Below are positions 48,840 through 56,628 of a stretch of 64,000 nt of DNA, piece by piece. Position 1 is the first letter of the stretch; every line of letters begins with the position of its first letter. The notes under the pieces are model-generated. The model worked only from the letters and a program-made list of their open reading frames with translations. It made no database searches and was not told where the DNA came from. Source of the DNA: Salinimicrobium sp049680855 (GTDB lineage Bacteria > Bacteroidota > Bacteroidia > Flavobacteriales > Flavobacteriaceae); the NCBI RefSeq assembly GCF_049680855.1, contig NZ_JBMPGS010000002.1, positions 124,001 to 188,000 of the forward strand, in the 5' to 3' direction. Position numbers and translations under genes: made by a program.

Positions 48840-50336
48840 TCAATATTTTGCGGGTTCGTCCGGTGCAGGTAAACTGTTCATTATAAACTCCCGAATATCA
48901 TTATTCGCATTTTCGAGGTCTTCACTTCTTAAATACATCATATGTCCGCTGCGGTAACCTTTGAAACTTAGGCGGTCTTTCATTTTTCCGCTCGGGTCAA
49001 GCTGCCACATGGAATATTTTGCATTAAAATAGGTAGTAGCACCATCAAAGTACCCGCTCTGAATCAAAACATCGAGGTTAGGATTCTGTGCCATTGCCTG
49101 TCGCAGGTTTTCTCCGGTATTGTTTCGGCTCCTGTCCCATGGATGCACAGGGCCAAACATATAATAAGTAAGATCTGTTTTGAATTTCAATTCATTTCCG
49201 AGGTAATGATTGATAGCGGGCGTAAAAGAATGCAGCCAGGATGTAAGTTCGGCATTATAATCTGGGGAATCTCCAGCCTCCTTGCGATCAACTCCCAGAT
49301 AGCGGGAATCAAGTCTACCTATAGTTGTGCCTCCTTTTTCGCGCAGCAGTTCTTTCCAGAAAGAGCGAAAAGGAACTTCAATATTGTTCTGTAAAATCAC
49401 CTTTTCTGAAAGACCAGAGTAAAATGCCATTTTTGAAGCTATTTCCTTTTTCTTTTCATCTTCCATAAATCCGCCTTTTACTAAAGCCGGAAGCAATTCA
49501 TTGATGGTATATTGTTCTACTTCCGGAAGAAGTTCCTGTTCAAGATCCATTTCCTGAAGTTCAGGAGAAAGTGCATTATGATACCAGGCGGCAGCGGCGA
49601 AATATGGCAGTCTGTTAGCGACTTCTACGGGGCCTTCACGGTCAATACCAATTTCTGTAGGAGAAACAAGAATAACCCCGTTCAGGTACATCCATTGGCT
49701 GTTTTGAAGCTCAAGAGCCAGTCCCGAAACTCTTGTGGTTCCGTAGCTTTCACCTATTAAATATTTGGGAGATAACCAGCGGTCATTCCGGGAAACAAAA
49801 GTGTTGATCCATTTTCCGAGGTAACTTATATCGGCATTTACACCAAAAAACTGGCTGCGATCTCTTTCCTTGCCGTCTTTCTGCGGAATAATTCTTGAAT
49901 AGCCTGTATTTACCGGATTTACATACACGATGTCTGCAACATCGAGAATGGAATAAGGGTTTTCCTTTATACCGTAAGGCTGAACGGGAAATCCTTCATC
50001 ATCTATCTTTAAAACTCGTGGTCCTGTATAAGCGATGTGCATCCATACCGATGCAGATCCCGGCCCACCATTGAAGGAAATTACCAACGGCCTGTTCGTG
50101 CGGTCTTTGACATTGTTACGTTTGTAATAGGTGTAAAACAGTGAGGCAATGGGTTCGCCATCTTCATTCCAAACGGGCTGCATTCCTGTAGTGGCAGTAT
50201 AAGCAATTTTCTCGCCACGTATGGTGACATTATGTGAAGTCGTAATAGTAGTGTCAATGGGAACTTCAATTTTCTGACTTTTCATTTCTGAAATTCCCAG
50301 CAGACTAATAAAAAAGGATAGAATAATTCTTTTCAT
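48840..50336 (-). CDS. S10 family serine carboxypeptidase, secreted
   Basis: A 498-aa peptidase with a signal peptide (IILSFFISLLGISEMKSQ). The family motifs are visible: FNGGPGSASVW, the nucleophile Ser in GESYGTTR (near 190), Asp in VLIQSGYFD and catalytic His in YRSGHMMYLR. It trims peptides from the C-terminus, probably in the periplasm. The coding region contains one AAAATGCCATTTT copy (49421), in frame. A short AAAATAGCATTTT copy (50361) lies before its start. Downstream is the bidirectional terminator. Confidence 0.95.
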   Translation of the reverse strand: MKRIILSFFISLLGISEMKSQKIEVPIDTTITTSHNVTIRGEKIAYTATTGMQPVWNEDGEPIASLFYTYYKRNNVKDRTNRPLVISFNGGPGSASVWMHIAYTGPRVLKIDDEGFPVQPYGIKENPYSILDVADIVYVNPVNTGYSRIIPQKDGKERDRSQFFGVNADISYLGKWINTFVSRNDRWLSPKYLIGESYGTTRVSGLALELQNSQWMYLNGVILVSPTEIGIDREGPVEVANRLPYFAAAAWYHNALSPELQEMDLEQELLPEVEQYTINELLPALVKGGFMEDEKKKEIASKMAFYSGLSEKVILQNNIEVPFRSFWKELLREKGGTTIGRLDSRYLGVDRKEAGDSPDYNAELTSWLHSFTPAINHYLGNELKFKTDLTYYMFGPVHPWDRSRNNTGENLRQAMAQNPNLDVLIQSGYFDGATTYFNAKYSMWQLDPSGKMKDRLSFKGYRSGHMMYLRSEDLENANNDIREFIMNSLPAPDEPAKY

Positions 50337-50360
50337 GGTGGAATTTTGGTTAAAAAGCTA

Positions 50361-50373
50361 AAAATAGCATTTT
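50361..50373. repeat. Palindrome variant AAAATAGCATTTT upstream of the S10 gene
   Basis: The sequence is between the PAP2 gene end (50415) and the S10 gene start (50336), both on the minus strand. It matches the same architecture as the AAAATG-N-CATTTT family with one base changed. Variants also lie at 25213 (inside the 17-bp hairpin) and 10798 (reverse form). Confidence 0.4.
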
Positions 50374-50414
50374 AAAACTGAATTTCCACCGGGGCCAAAG
50401 TGACTTCTGAAATT

Positions 50415-51239
50415 TTAAAAAGTATACCTAAAGGCCATGCCTTGATAATCAACACCCATGTAATTTCCAAAAGTAGGGGTGAGGCTGATGTTGGAATTTT
50501 CCTTTTTGTGGAGTTCAGGAATCAGAATACCAGAAAAAGCTCCTATTCCATAACCCAGAATGTTATCTGTAAGGAAATGTTTTCCTGCTATGTGCCGAAG
50601 ATATCCCACATATGCGGGAACTGCAGCTGCTACTGCCCAAACGTAAGGGGTAGCCCAGGAATCGGGATGAAAATCGTTGAAGATTTTCGCAGTAAAAAAC
50701 GAAGCTGCTGCCGTCGCTGCGGTATGACCGGCGAAAAAAGATCGGGTAGAGCTGGCTGAAGTTCGCTCACTCATGGGTGCATCATCACCATATACCAATG
50801 GCCGATACCTGTCAATTAAACCTACAGACATGCTGAACAAAGCTCCTGTGGTTGCCATTGTTTCTACATACATTACAGAAATTTGTCCCATGTGAGACCT
50901 TTGATCTTTATCTGCCAGCATCATTACTACCGGTGCGGCAAAGGATCCAAAAAAGGGATAATAACTTACTTTATCGGCATTTTCGGAGTAATTTCCTGCA
51001 GACCACCGGTCGATGGCCCAAATATCACCCTTATTTAAATTTGCAACCTGCTCTTCTGTTAAACCTTCCTTGTTCTGAATGAGATAAAAACCAACCCCAG
51101 TCAAACCCAGACTACCGCCCAGGTATGGGCCGTCAAAACTCCAGTCGAGCTCGTAAGGGGACTCAGATGTTGAAAAGCTGGTTTGAGAATAAGTAGAAAA
51201 ATTCAGAAATATAAATAGGAGGACAATAATTCTGTTCAT
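50415..51239 (-). CDS. PAP2 family phosphatase
   Basis: A 274-aa protein. The signal peptide (IIVLLFIFLNFSTYSQ) is followed by a PAP2/acid-phosphatase fold with RYRPLVYG (motif 1-like, KxxxxxxRP variant), SSTRSFFAGHTA (PSGH-like motif 2, here FAGH) and YLRHIAGKHFLTDNILGYGIG (SRxxxxxHxxxD-like motif 3). It likely removes phosphate from a lipid or related substrate in the envelope; undecaprenyl pyrophosphate is one candidate. The body is mostly amphipathic with a few hydrophobic helices. Confidence 0.85.
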   Translation of the reverse strand: MNRIIVLLFIFLNFSTYSQTSFSTSESPYELDWSFDGPYLGGSLGLTGVGFYLIQNKEGLTEEQVANLNKGDIWAIDRWSAGNYSENADKVSYYPFFGSFAAPVVMMLADKDQRSHMGQISVMYVETMATTGALFSMSVGLIDRYRPLVYGDDAPMSERTSASSTRSFFAGHTAATAAASFFTAKIFNDFHPDSWATPYVWAVAAAVPAYVGYLRHIAGKHFLTDNILGYGIGAFSGILIPELHKKENSNISLTPTFGNYMGVDYQGMAFRYTF

Positions 51240-51403
51240 AATGTTGGGTTTCTCTCAAAATAAGCTATTATTTCTCTAAATGCCTTGTGGTTTAACCATC
51301 TTATAAGAAGATAAAGGGTAGTTTTAAACCATTTTAAGAATATATTCCAAAAAGGTCATTATTAACACCTTTTTCAACAGAGCCTGCTCTCTAAGAGGAA
51401 GAA

Positions 51404-51457
51404 CAAAAAAAGCTATCTGGAAAATAAAACTTGTGCACTTTCCAGATAGTTTTTCTT
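51404..51457 (-). terminator. Terminator downstream of the 484-aa protein gene
   Basis: CTATCTGGAAA (51413-51423) pairs with TTTCCAGATAG (51439-51449), loop 15 nt; on the minus strand it ends with a T-tract from the A run at 51405-51411. It serves the gene ending at 51476. Confidence 0.8.
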
Positions 51458-51475
51458 AAATATTTATTTTGCTGA

Positions 51476-52930
51476 TTAGGCTTTTTGAGCTTCCTTCTGT
51501 TTCTTATGGCTAAAGAGATTGTATTCCTTGATCATTTCTGTCGTTTTCTCAGGTAGCATGTCTTCCCAGCCACCTTTTCCGCTGGCAATCATTTGAAGTA
51601 CTTCACGGGAATAGACATCCAGGATATTAGGATCATATTCTGCGATATCAACTACTTTTCCGTTGTATTTAAAGAACTTGTAAAGCTCCTTCATTCTTGG
51701 ATGAACCTTAAGATTTTCACTCGTAGTGATCTCACCGGTATCTTTATCTTTAAGTGGATAAAGATAAACCTTGAGATCTTTGAAGAAAAGTTTACCAAAG
51801 GCTTCGAGAATTCCGCCGCTTAAATGGCGGTAATATTTTTCATCAAATATATCCACAAGATTCTGAACACCCATGGCAAGCCCCATTCTTTCCTTGGTAT
51901 AACGAGAGAAATATTCTACTACGCGATAATATTCCTGGAAATTGGAGATCATTACGGTCTGCCCAAGGGAACAAAGCAGGCGCGCCCGATCCATGAAATC
52001 CCGTTCATCAATTTCTCCCTCAGCTCTTAAATTGGAAAGTGTAATTTCAAAAATGACCTCAGTATTGTCTTTGGAAACTTTATTTTCCTTGATGAACAGC
52101 TCCAGCGATTGCTTATACATATCCATGTTCACCTTGGTTACCGGCCTAAAGCTTCCGCGTAAGGCAAGGATGTTCTTTTTATAAAGGATTTTTGCCGGGA
52201 GCACGTTGTTGCCGTCTGGAGCAAACATCACGGCTTCTGTCATTCCGTTCTTAACCAGCTGCAGACTCATAAGACGGTTGTCAACTTTTTCAAAACGAGG
52301 TCCCGAAAAGTTGATGGTATCGATCTCTATTTGATCCTTATCTATATGGTCATATAAATACCTTAATAATTTCTTTGGATTATCATATTTATAATAGGCA
52401 CCATAAATGAGGTTTACACCTAATATTCCAAGGGTATTTTGCTGTAAGCGAGCATCGTTTTCGTGAAAGCGAATGTGAAGAAGGATTTCATTATAATCCT
52501 CCTCAGGATGCACCTGGTATCGAATTCCTACCCAACCATGGCCTTTATATTTCTTAGCAAAATCAATAGTCGCCACAGTATTGGCATAAGTAAAGAAAAG
52601 CTTATTGGGATGTTTTTCGCGGGAGATACGTTGTTCAATCAGGGTAGTTTCATGAGAAAGCATTTTGATGAGCCTTTCTTCAGTAACATAACGTTTGTCT
52701 TCCTCAATTCCATAAATGGCGTCACTAAAATCTTTATCGTAGGCACTCATAGCTTTCGCGATAGTACCAGAAGCACCACCTGCCCTGAAAAAATTTCTTA
52801 CCGTTTCCTGTCCTGCCCCAATCTCAGAGAAGGTACCATAAATATTTTCATTCAGGTTTATGCGTAATGCTTTACTTTTTATTGAAGGAACGTTTTCAAA
52901 TTCACGATCCCCCATAATGGTGATAGGCAT
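51476..52930 (-). CDS. Conserved soluble protein of unknown function
   Basis: A 484-aa protein with no signal peptide or membrane helix. Notable stretches are LRINLNENIYGTFSEIGAGQETVRNFFRAGGASGTIAKAMSAYDK (near the N-terminus, with a GxGQE pattern and a glycine-rich loop) and a C-terminal HPRMKELYKFFKYNGKVVDI. Homologues exist in flavobacteria and other phyla as far as I recall, sometimes under the misleading name TonB-dependent receptor; nothing here looks like a beta-barrel. The function is unknown. The strong conservation-like composition suggests an enzyme. Confidence 0.75.
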   Translation of the reverse strand: MPITIMGDREFENVPSIKSKALRINLNENIYGTFSEIGAGQETVRNFFRAGGASGTIAKAMSAYDKDFSDAIYGIEEDKRYVTEERLIKMLSHETTLIEQRISREKHPNKLFFTYANTVATIDFAKKYKGHGWVGIRYQVHPEEDYNEILLHIRFHENDARLQQNTLGILGVNLIYGAYYKYDNPKKLLRYLYDHIDKDQIEIDTINFSGPRFEKVDNRLMSLQLVKNGMTEAVMFAPDGNNVLPAKILYKKNILALRGSFRPVTKVNMDMYKQSLELFIKENKVSKDNTEVIFEITLSNLRAEGEIDERDFMDRARLLCSLGQTVMISNFQEYYRVVEYFSRYTKERMGLAMGVQNLVDIFDEKYYRHLSGGILEAFGKLFFKDLKVYLYPLKDKDTGEITTSENLKVHPRMKELYKFFKYNGKVVDIAEYDPNILDVYSREVLQMIASGKGGWEDMLPEKTTEMIKEYNLFSHKKQKEAQKA

Positions 52931-53010
52931 AGCTTTTTTTTTAAAATATCAACTTGTAATAAGTCTTTCCAAAGGTACTAATAAGCTAGGCTAAACAAAA
53001 AAATAATCCT

Positions 53011-53018
53011 TAGTTTTG
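53011..53018 (+). promoter_or_regulatory. Promoter -7 element of the MBL-fold gene
   Basis: TAGTTTTG fits TAnnTTTG. It is 16 bp before the TTG start at 53035, a very short leader. It supports TTG as the start, since the N-terminus EITFLGTGTSQG begins right after it and no ATG is near. Confidence 0.5.
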
Positions 53019-53034
53019 TGGTAAATTTAGCTTC

Positions 53035-53802
53035 TTGGAAATTACATTTTTAGGTACCGGAACATCACAGGGAATTCCTATTATTGGGAGTGATCATCCC
53101 GTTTGCTTAAGCAAAAATCCTAAGGATAAAAGATTAAGAGTATCGGTACTTATAAATGTTGAAGGACTAAATCTTGTAATAGATTGTGGGCCAGATTTTC
53201 GGCAGCAAATGCTTGCGAATAATGTTCATCGGGTAGATGCGATTCTCTTTACACACGAACACAGCGATCATACGGTAGGTCTTGACGATATAAGGCCTTT
53301 CTTCTTTAAACAGGGAGACATACCAATCTATGCTCATGAAAGGGTCATGAGATCCCTTAGAAAACGCTTTGATTATATATTTGCTTCAGAAAATAAATAT
53401 CCGGGGGCACCCAGCGTGAAGGAGAATATCATTGAGAACTCAACTTTTAATTTTAAGAATATCCGTATTACCCCAGTTGATGCCATGCACAACCGCGTGC
53501 AGGTTTTTGGTTTTAGGATTGGAGACTTTGCATATTTGACTGATGTTAAAACAATAGAGGCTGAAGAGATTGAAAAATTAAGAGGCGTGGATGTACTGGT
53601 TGTTAACGCCCTGCGTAAGGAACCCCATCATTCTCATTTTAACCTTGAAGAAGCACTGCATTTCATCAAAGAGATCAATCCCGAGCGAGCATATTTAACG
53701 CACATTAGCCATATGCTTGGTTTTCATGATGAAGTACAGGCTGAACTTCCCGAAAATGTATATCTGGCATATGATAATTTAAAAATTACGGTAGATGCGT
53801 AA
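53035..53802 (+). CDS. MBL-fold metallohydrolase (PhnP-like)
   Basis: A 255-aa protein starting at TTG. LGTGTSQGIP is the typical N-terminus of the PhnP/RNase Z-like branch; the metal-binding motif is HEHSDHTVG, with Asp in CGPDFRQ and later His residues in DAMHNRVQVFGFR and YLTHISHMLGF. It is likely a phosphodiesterase for a cyclic phosphate or nucleotide; PhnP acts on cyclic ribose phosphates but no phn genes are near. Its stop overlaps the next ATG by 8 bp. Confidence 0.88.
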   Translation: MEITFLGTGTSQGIPIIGSDHPVCLSKNPKDKRLRVSVLINVEGLNLVIDCGPDFRQQMLANNVHRVDAILFTHEHSDHTVGLDDIRPFFFKQGDIPIYAHERVMRSLRKRFDYIFASENKYPGAPSVKENIIENSTFNFKNIRITPVDAMHNRVQVFGFRIGDFAYLTDVKTIEAEEIEKLRGVDVLVVNALRKEPHHSHFNLEEALHFIKEINPERAYLTHISHMLGFHDEVQAELPENVYLAYDNLKITVDA

Positions 53803-54292
53803 ATCCCTTCTTTTATACCTTTTAGTTTTTGCAGTGCTTATTGCTGTTTTTCAATATGTTAGTTCCCGTAAAATGCTGGAATCTAAGGATGAGGAAATTT
53901 CTGCAATAGAAGATGAGATAGAAGAAATGAGCCGGAGATGCGACTCGATTACTGCGGAATTCAACAGCCGTGATGAATTTTCATTCACGGGAAATGATGC
54001 TGCTTTATCCTATTTTGAAAACCGCGGATACAATCCATCCGAAATTGCAGAAAGAGTGAGAGACCAAATTATTGGGAGAAATAAAGCTTCCGAAGATAAT
54101 AACCTGGTCCCATTTGAAGGCATGGAAGGCTTTATGAGGATCAATAACATCAAGATCCTGAACCATAAATGGATCATTGCCAGCTTTACAGACGGTTCCT
54201 ACTGGGGCGAGGTTTTTATTGAATATTCAATTGATGATGATAACAATCTCGACCTTAAGACGCAGGAATCTTTACTTTATCCACTTCAGTAG
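53795..54292 (+). CDS. Membrane-anchored protein with coiled coil, unknown function
   Basis: A 165-aa protein with one N-terminal transmembrane helix (SLLLYLLVFAVLIAVFQYV), followed by a coiled-coil-like charged stretch (SKDEEISAIEDEIEEMSRR) and a C-terminal soluble domain (GFMRINNIKILNHKWIIASFTDGSYWGEVFIEYSIDDDNNL). It overlaps the MBL gene end by 8 bp, so they are co-translated. No family is recognised. Confidence 0.7.
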   Translation: MRKSLLLYLLVFAVLIAVFQYVSSRKMLESKDEEISAIEDEIEEMSRRCDSITAEFNSRDEFSFTGNDAALSYFENRGYNPSEIAERVRDQIIGRNKASEDNNLVPFEGMEGFMRINNIKILNHKWIIASFTDGSYWGEVFIEYSIDDDNNLDLKTQESLLYPLQ

Positions 54293-54303
54293 ATTAAAAT
54301 TAA

Positions 54304-54963
54304 TTACACCTTTTTCTCCAGGAATTTCTTGATCTCAGCAAAATTTTGAGGGGCTACTCCGTGGCCTACCGGAAATTCTGAAAAGGTATTGGCAACACCA
54401 AGTTCATCCAGCAAAGGCCTTGTTTGTCGTGCCCAATCAACAGGTATGACTTGATCTACAGTTCCGTGTGAGCTATAGACGGAAAGATGAGAGAAATCAT
54501 TTTTTTCGTAACCTTCCGCAAGTATATTCCGATCAATATAACCGCTTAAACCAACTACATTCTTTACTTTTTGGGGATAGGAAAGTGCGACTGCAAAACT
54601 TAAGATGCAACCCTGGCTAAAACCTACCAGCGTTACATTTTTCTCATCTACAGGATATGCTTCAACGGCCTCATCTATGAATTTGACAATTTTATCACGC
54701 GAAGCAATTGCCTGGATTTCATCTGTAAACTTTCCATTATTATTGTTCCAGTGTATTTCATACCAGGCATGGCCGTAAGGTTGTAAATCCAGTGGGGCGC
54801 GAACTGATATGATAAAGAATTCACCGGGTAATTCCTCCGCAAAAGCAAAAAGATCCTCCTCATTGCTTCCGTATCCGTGGAGCATGATGAGTAAAGGGGC
54901 TTTTTTAGAAGGTGTTTTTGGTTCTCTTATTTTATGGAATAAATCAAGTTCTTTTAGTTGCAT
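54304..54963 (-). CDS. Alpha/beta hydrolase (carboxylesterase/phospholipase type)
   Basis: A 219-aa serine hydrolase of the abhydrolase_2 group. Catalytic motifs: oxyanion/nucleophile GFSQGCILS, Asp in SHGTVDQVIPV, His in PVGHGVAPQN. HGYGSNEED is the usual N-terminal motif. It could hydrolyse short acyl esters or lysophospholipids. Its ATG is directly adjacent to the stop codon of the DUF4870-type gene, which is upstream, so the two form an operon. Confidence 0.92.
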   Translation of the reverse strand: MQLKELDLFHKIREPKTPSKKAPLLIMLHGYGSNEEDLFAFAEELPGEFFIISVRAPLDLQPYGHAWYEIHWNNNNGKFTDEIQAIASRDKIVKFIDEAVEAYPVDEKNVTLVGFSQGCILSFAVALSYPQKVKNVVGLSGYIDRNILAEGYEKNDFSHLSVYSSHGTVDQVIPVDWARQTRPLLDELGVANTFSEFPVGHGVAPQNFAEIKKFLEKKV

Positions 54964-55290
54964 TTATTTAATCGTATTAAACCATTTTTGAAATTTGTCC
55001 CCTAACAACGGCACTTTATTATATTCTCCCTGTATCGCGCTTACGATTCCATATCCCACGAGGATAAGAATGAAGATATAAAAAGGAAAGGAGATCCACC
55101 AGCTGTCAAACATACTTACCAGCATTCCTATAACATAAAATGTAATATGAATTCCCAGTCCCTGTCGAATATGGAAGGAGGCAAAAGGATTTTTATCATC
55201 ATTGTTCATAAAGTAGGCAATGATGGTTCCAATGATGGTAAGGTAAGCGACAATGGCTGCCGGCTTTCCCTGGTTTGCTGTTCGTTCCAT
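54964..55290 (-). CDS. Tic20/DUF4870-like small membrane protein
   Basis: A 108-aa protein with about three hydrophobic segments (AAIVAYLTIIGTIIAYFM, FASFHIRQGLGIHITFYVIGMLVSMF and WWISFPFYIFILILVGYGIVSAI). A motif FHIRQGLGI is typical of this group, which is annotated DUF4870/chloroplast import Tic20-like. Function in bacteria is unknown. Its stop codon TAA is followed immediately by the ATG of the alpha/beta hydrolase gene. Confidence 0.8.
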   Translation of the reverse strand: MERTANQGKPAAIVAYLTIIGTIIAYFMNNDDKNPFASFHIRQGLGIHITFYVIGMLVSMFDSWWISFPFYIFILILVGYGIVSAIQGEYNKVPLLGDKFQKWFNTIK

Positions 55291-55374
55291 AGGCCTTTTT
55301 ATTTTAATTTTTCTGAAAACAAAGATAGGCTTTTACTACTTTTTAGGGAAGAAAAGCTGTGGGAAACCTTTTAT

Positions 55375-56628
55375 TTATGAAGGGTGGAAGTCTCCTTTAG
55401 AAAATATACCATAAACCTTTCCTTTAAGTTCTGCTCCTAAAAACAAACTGTTTTTTGAGCTGCTGGAAATGTCTGAAAGATTAAAAGTGTACGCTGCTTC
55501 CGGGTCAAAAAAGGTAAAATTCGCTCTGTTTCCTTCATCAATACTATCTTCAGGCAGATTAAATCTGGACTTCCCCGAATTCAGCATTTTTATCACAGTC
55601 TTTAAAGAGAAAATTTTTAACAACGCCCCAAAAGCCGATTCAAGTCCTAATGTGCCAAAAAGGGCATTATCGAACTCCACTTTTTTATGTTCAATATCCA
55701 TTGGAATGTGGTCGCTGGTAACCATATCTATAGTTTCGTCTTTCACCCCGGCTATGAGTGCTTTCACATCTGCCTTTGTTCTTAACGGTGGCAAAACCTT
55801 GGCATTTGTATTAAAATCTTTCAGTACATCGTCTGTAAAAAACAGGTTATGAATTGCAACACTGCAACTCACATCCAGACCTTTTTCCTTGGCTTCTCTT
55901 ATAATTTCTACAGATTTTGCAGTGGAAATCGTCGGGATATGCAATTTTCCGCCGGTATATTCCAGGATATATAGATCGCGCGCTATCTGTAATTCTTCGG
56001 CCAGGGCAGGAATGCCTTTAAGACCTAAATAGGTGCTGTTTTCGTTCTCATTGACACTTCCATTGCCGGCGATTCTATTCTCCTGCGGAAATGATTGTAC
56101 CAACCCATCAAAGTTCTGGGAGTACTGCAAAGCAATTTTTGACAAATTAGGATTTGAAACTGCTTTTTTATAATCACCGAAAGCTACCGCACCTGCCTGC
56201 TGCATATCGTACAATTCTGCCAAATCTTTCCCTTCGCTCCTTTTTGTAAGGCTTCCAATGGGATAGAGCAAAACCGGACTCCTTTCAGCTTTATTTTGCA
56301 AAAATGATACGGCACCTTTGTTATCTGTGACAGGATCATTCCCGGGGTTTAGAGCAATGGCCGTAAAACCGCTTTTTGAGGCAGTTTTTAGTCCGTTCTC
56401 AATGGTCTCCCTGTCTTCATATCCCGGTTCACCAAAACTCACGCTGCTGTCAAACCAGCCTTGGGAAACATGAAGATTTTCAAAGTTGATCTCTTTATCT
56501 GCATCTTTAATTTCTATAGTGGAAGAAATCTCGCTAATAATGCCATTTTCAACTAATATGTCCACCACTTTTTGATGATAAGGACTTTCATTATCTATGA
56601 TTCTGGCAGATTTTATTAGAACTTTCAT
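55375..56628 (-). CDS. Dihydroorotase homologue lacking metal ligands
   Basis: A 417-aa amidohydrolase-fold protein of the PyrC/DHOase type, starting at ATG 56628 (MKVLIKSARIIDNES); its start overlaps the BatA-type gene end by 4 bp. The HxH metal motif that should follow Asp60 (DxHxHxREPG) reads DSSVSFGEPG: both His and the Arg are replaced. The later His of CHIST is PTIST, and TDHAPH is SDHIPM. The overall length and domain order are otherwise normal. It therefore cannot bind zinc in the usual way. A catalytic role in pyrimidine synthesis is unlikely; a structural partner of aspartate transcarbamoylase, like PyrX of pseudomonads, is one option. Confidence 0.8.
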   Translation of the reverse strand: MKVLIKSARIIDNESPYHQKVVDILVENGIISEISSTIEIKDADKEINFENLHVSQGWFDSSVSFGEPGYEDRETIENGLKTASKSGFTAIALNPGNDPVTDNKGAVSFLQNKAERSPVLLYPIGSLTKRSEGKDLAELYDMQQAGAVAFGDYKKAVSNPNLSKIALQYSQNFDGLVQSFPQENRIAGNGSVNENENSTYLGLKGIPALAEELQIARDLYILEYTGGKLHIPTISTAKSVEIIREAKEKGLDVSCSVAIHNLFFTDDVLKDFNTNAKVLPPLRTKADVKALIAGVKDETIDMVTSDHIPMDIEHKKVEFDNALFGTLGLESAFGALLKIFSLKTVIKMLNSGKSRFNLPEDSIDEGNRANFTFFDPEAAYTFNLSDISSSSKNSLFLGAELKGKVYGIFSKGDFHPS

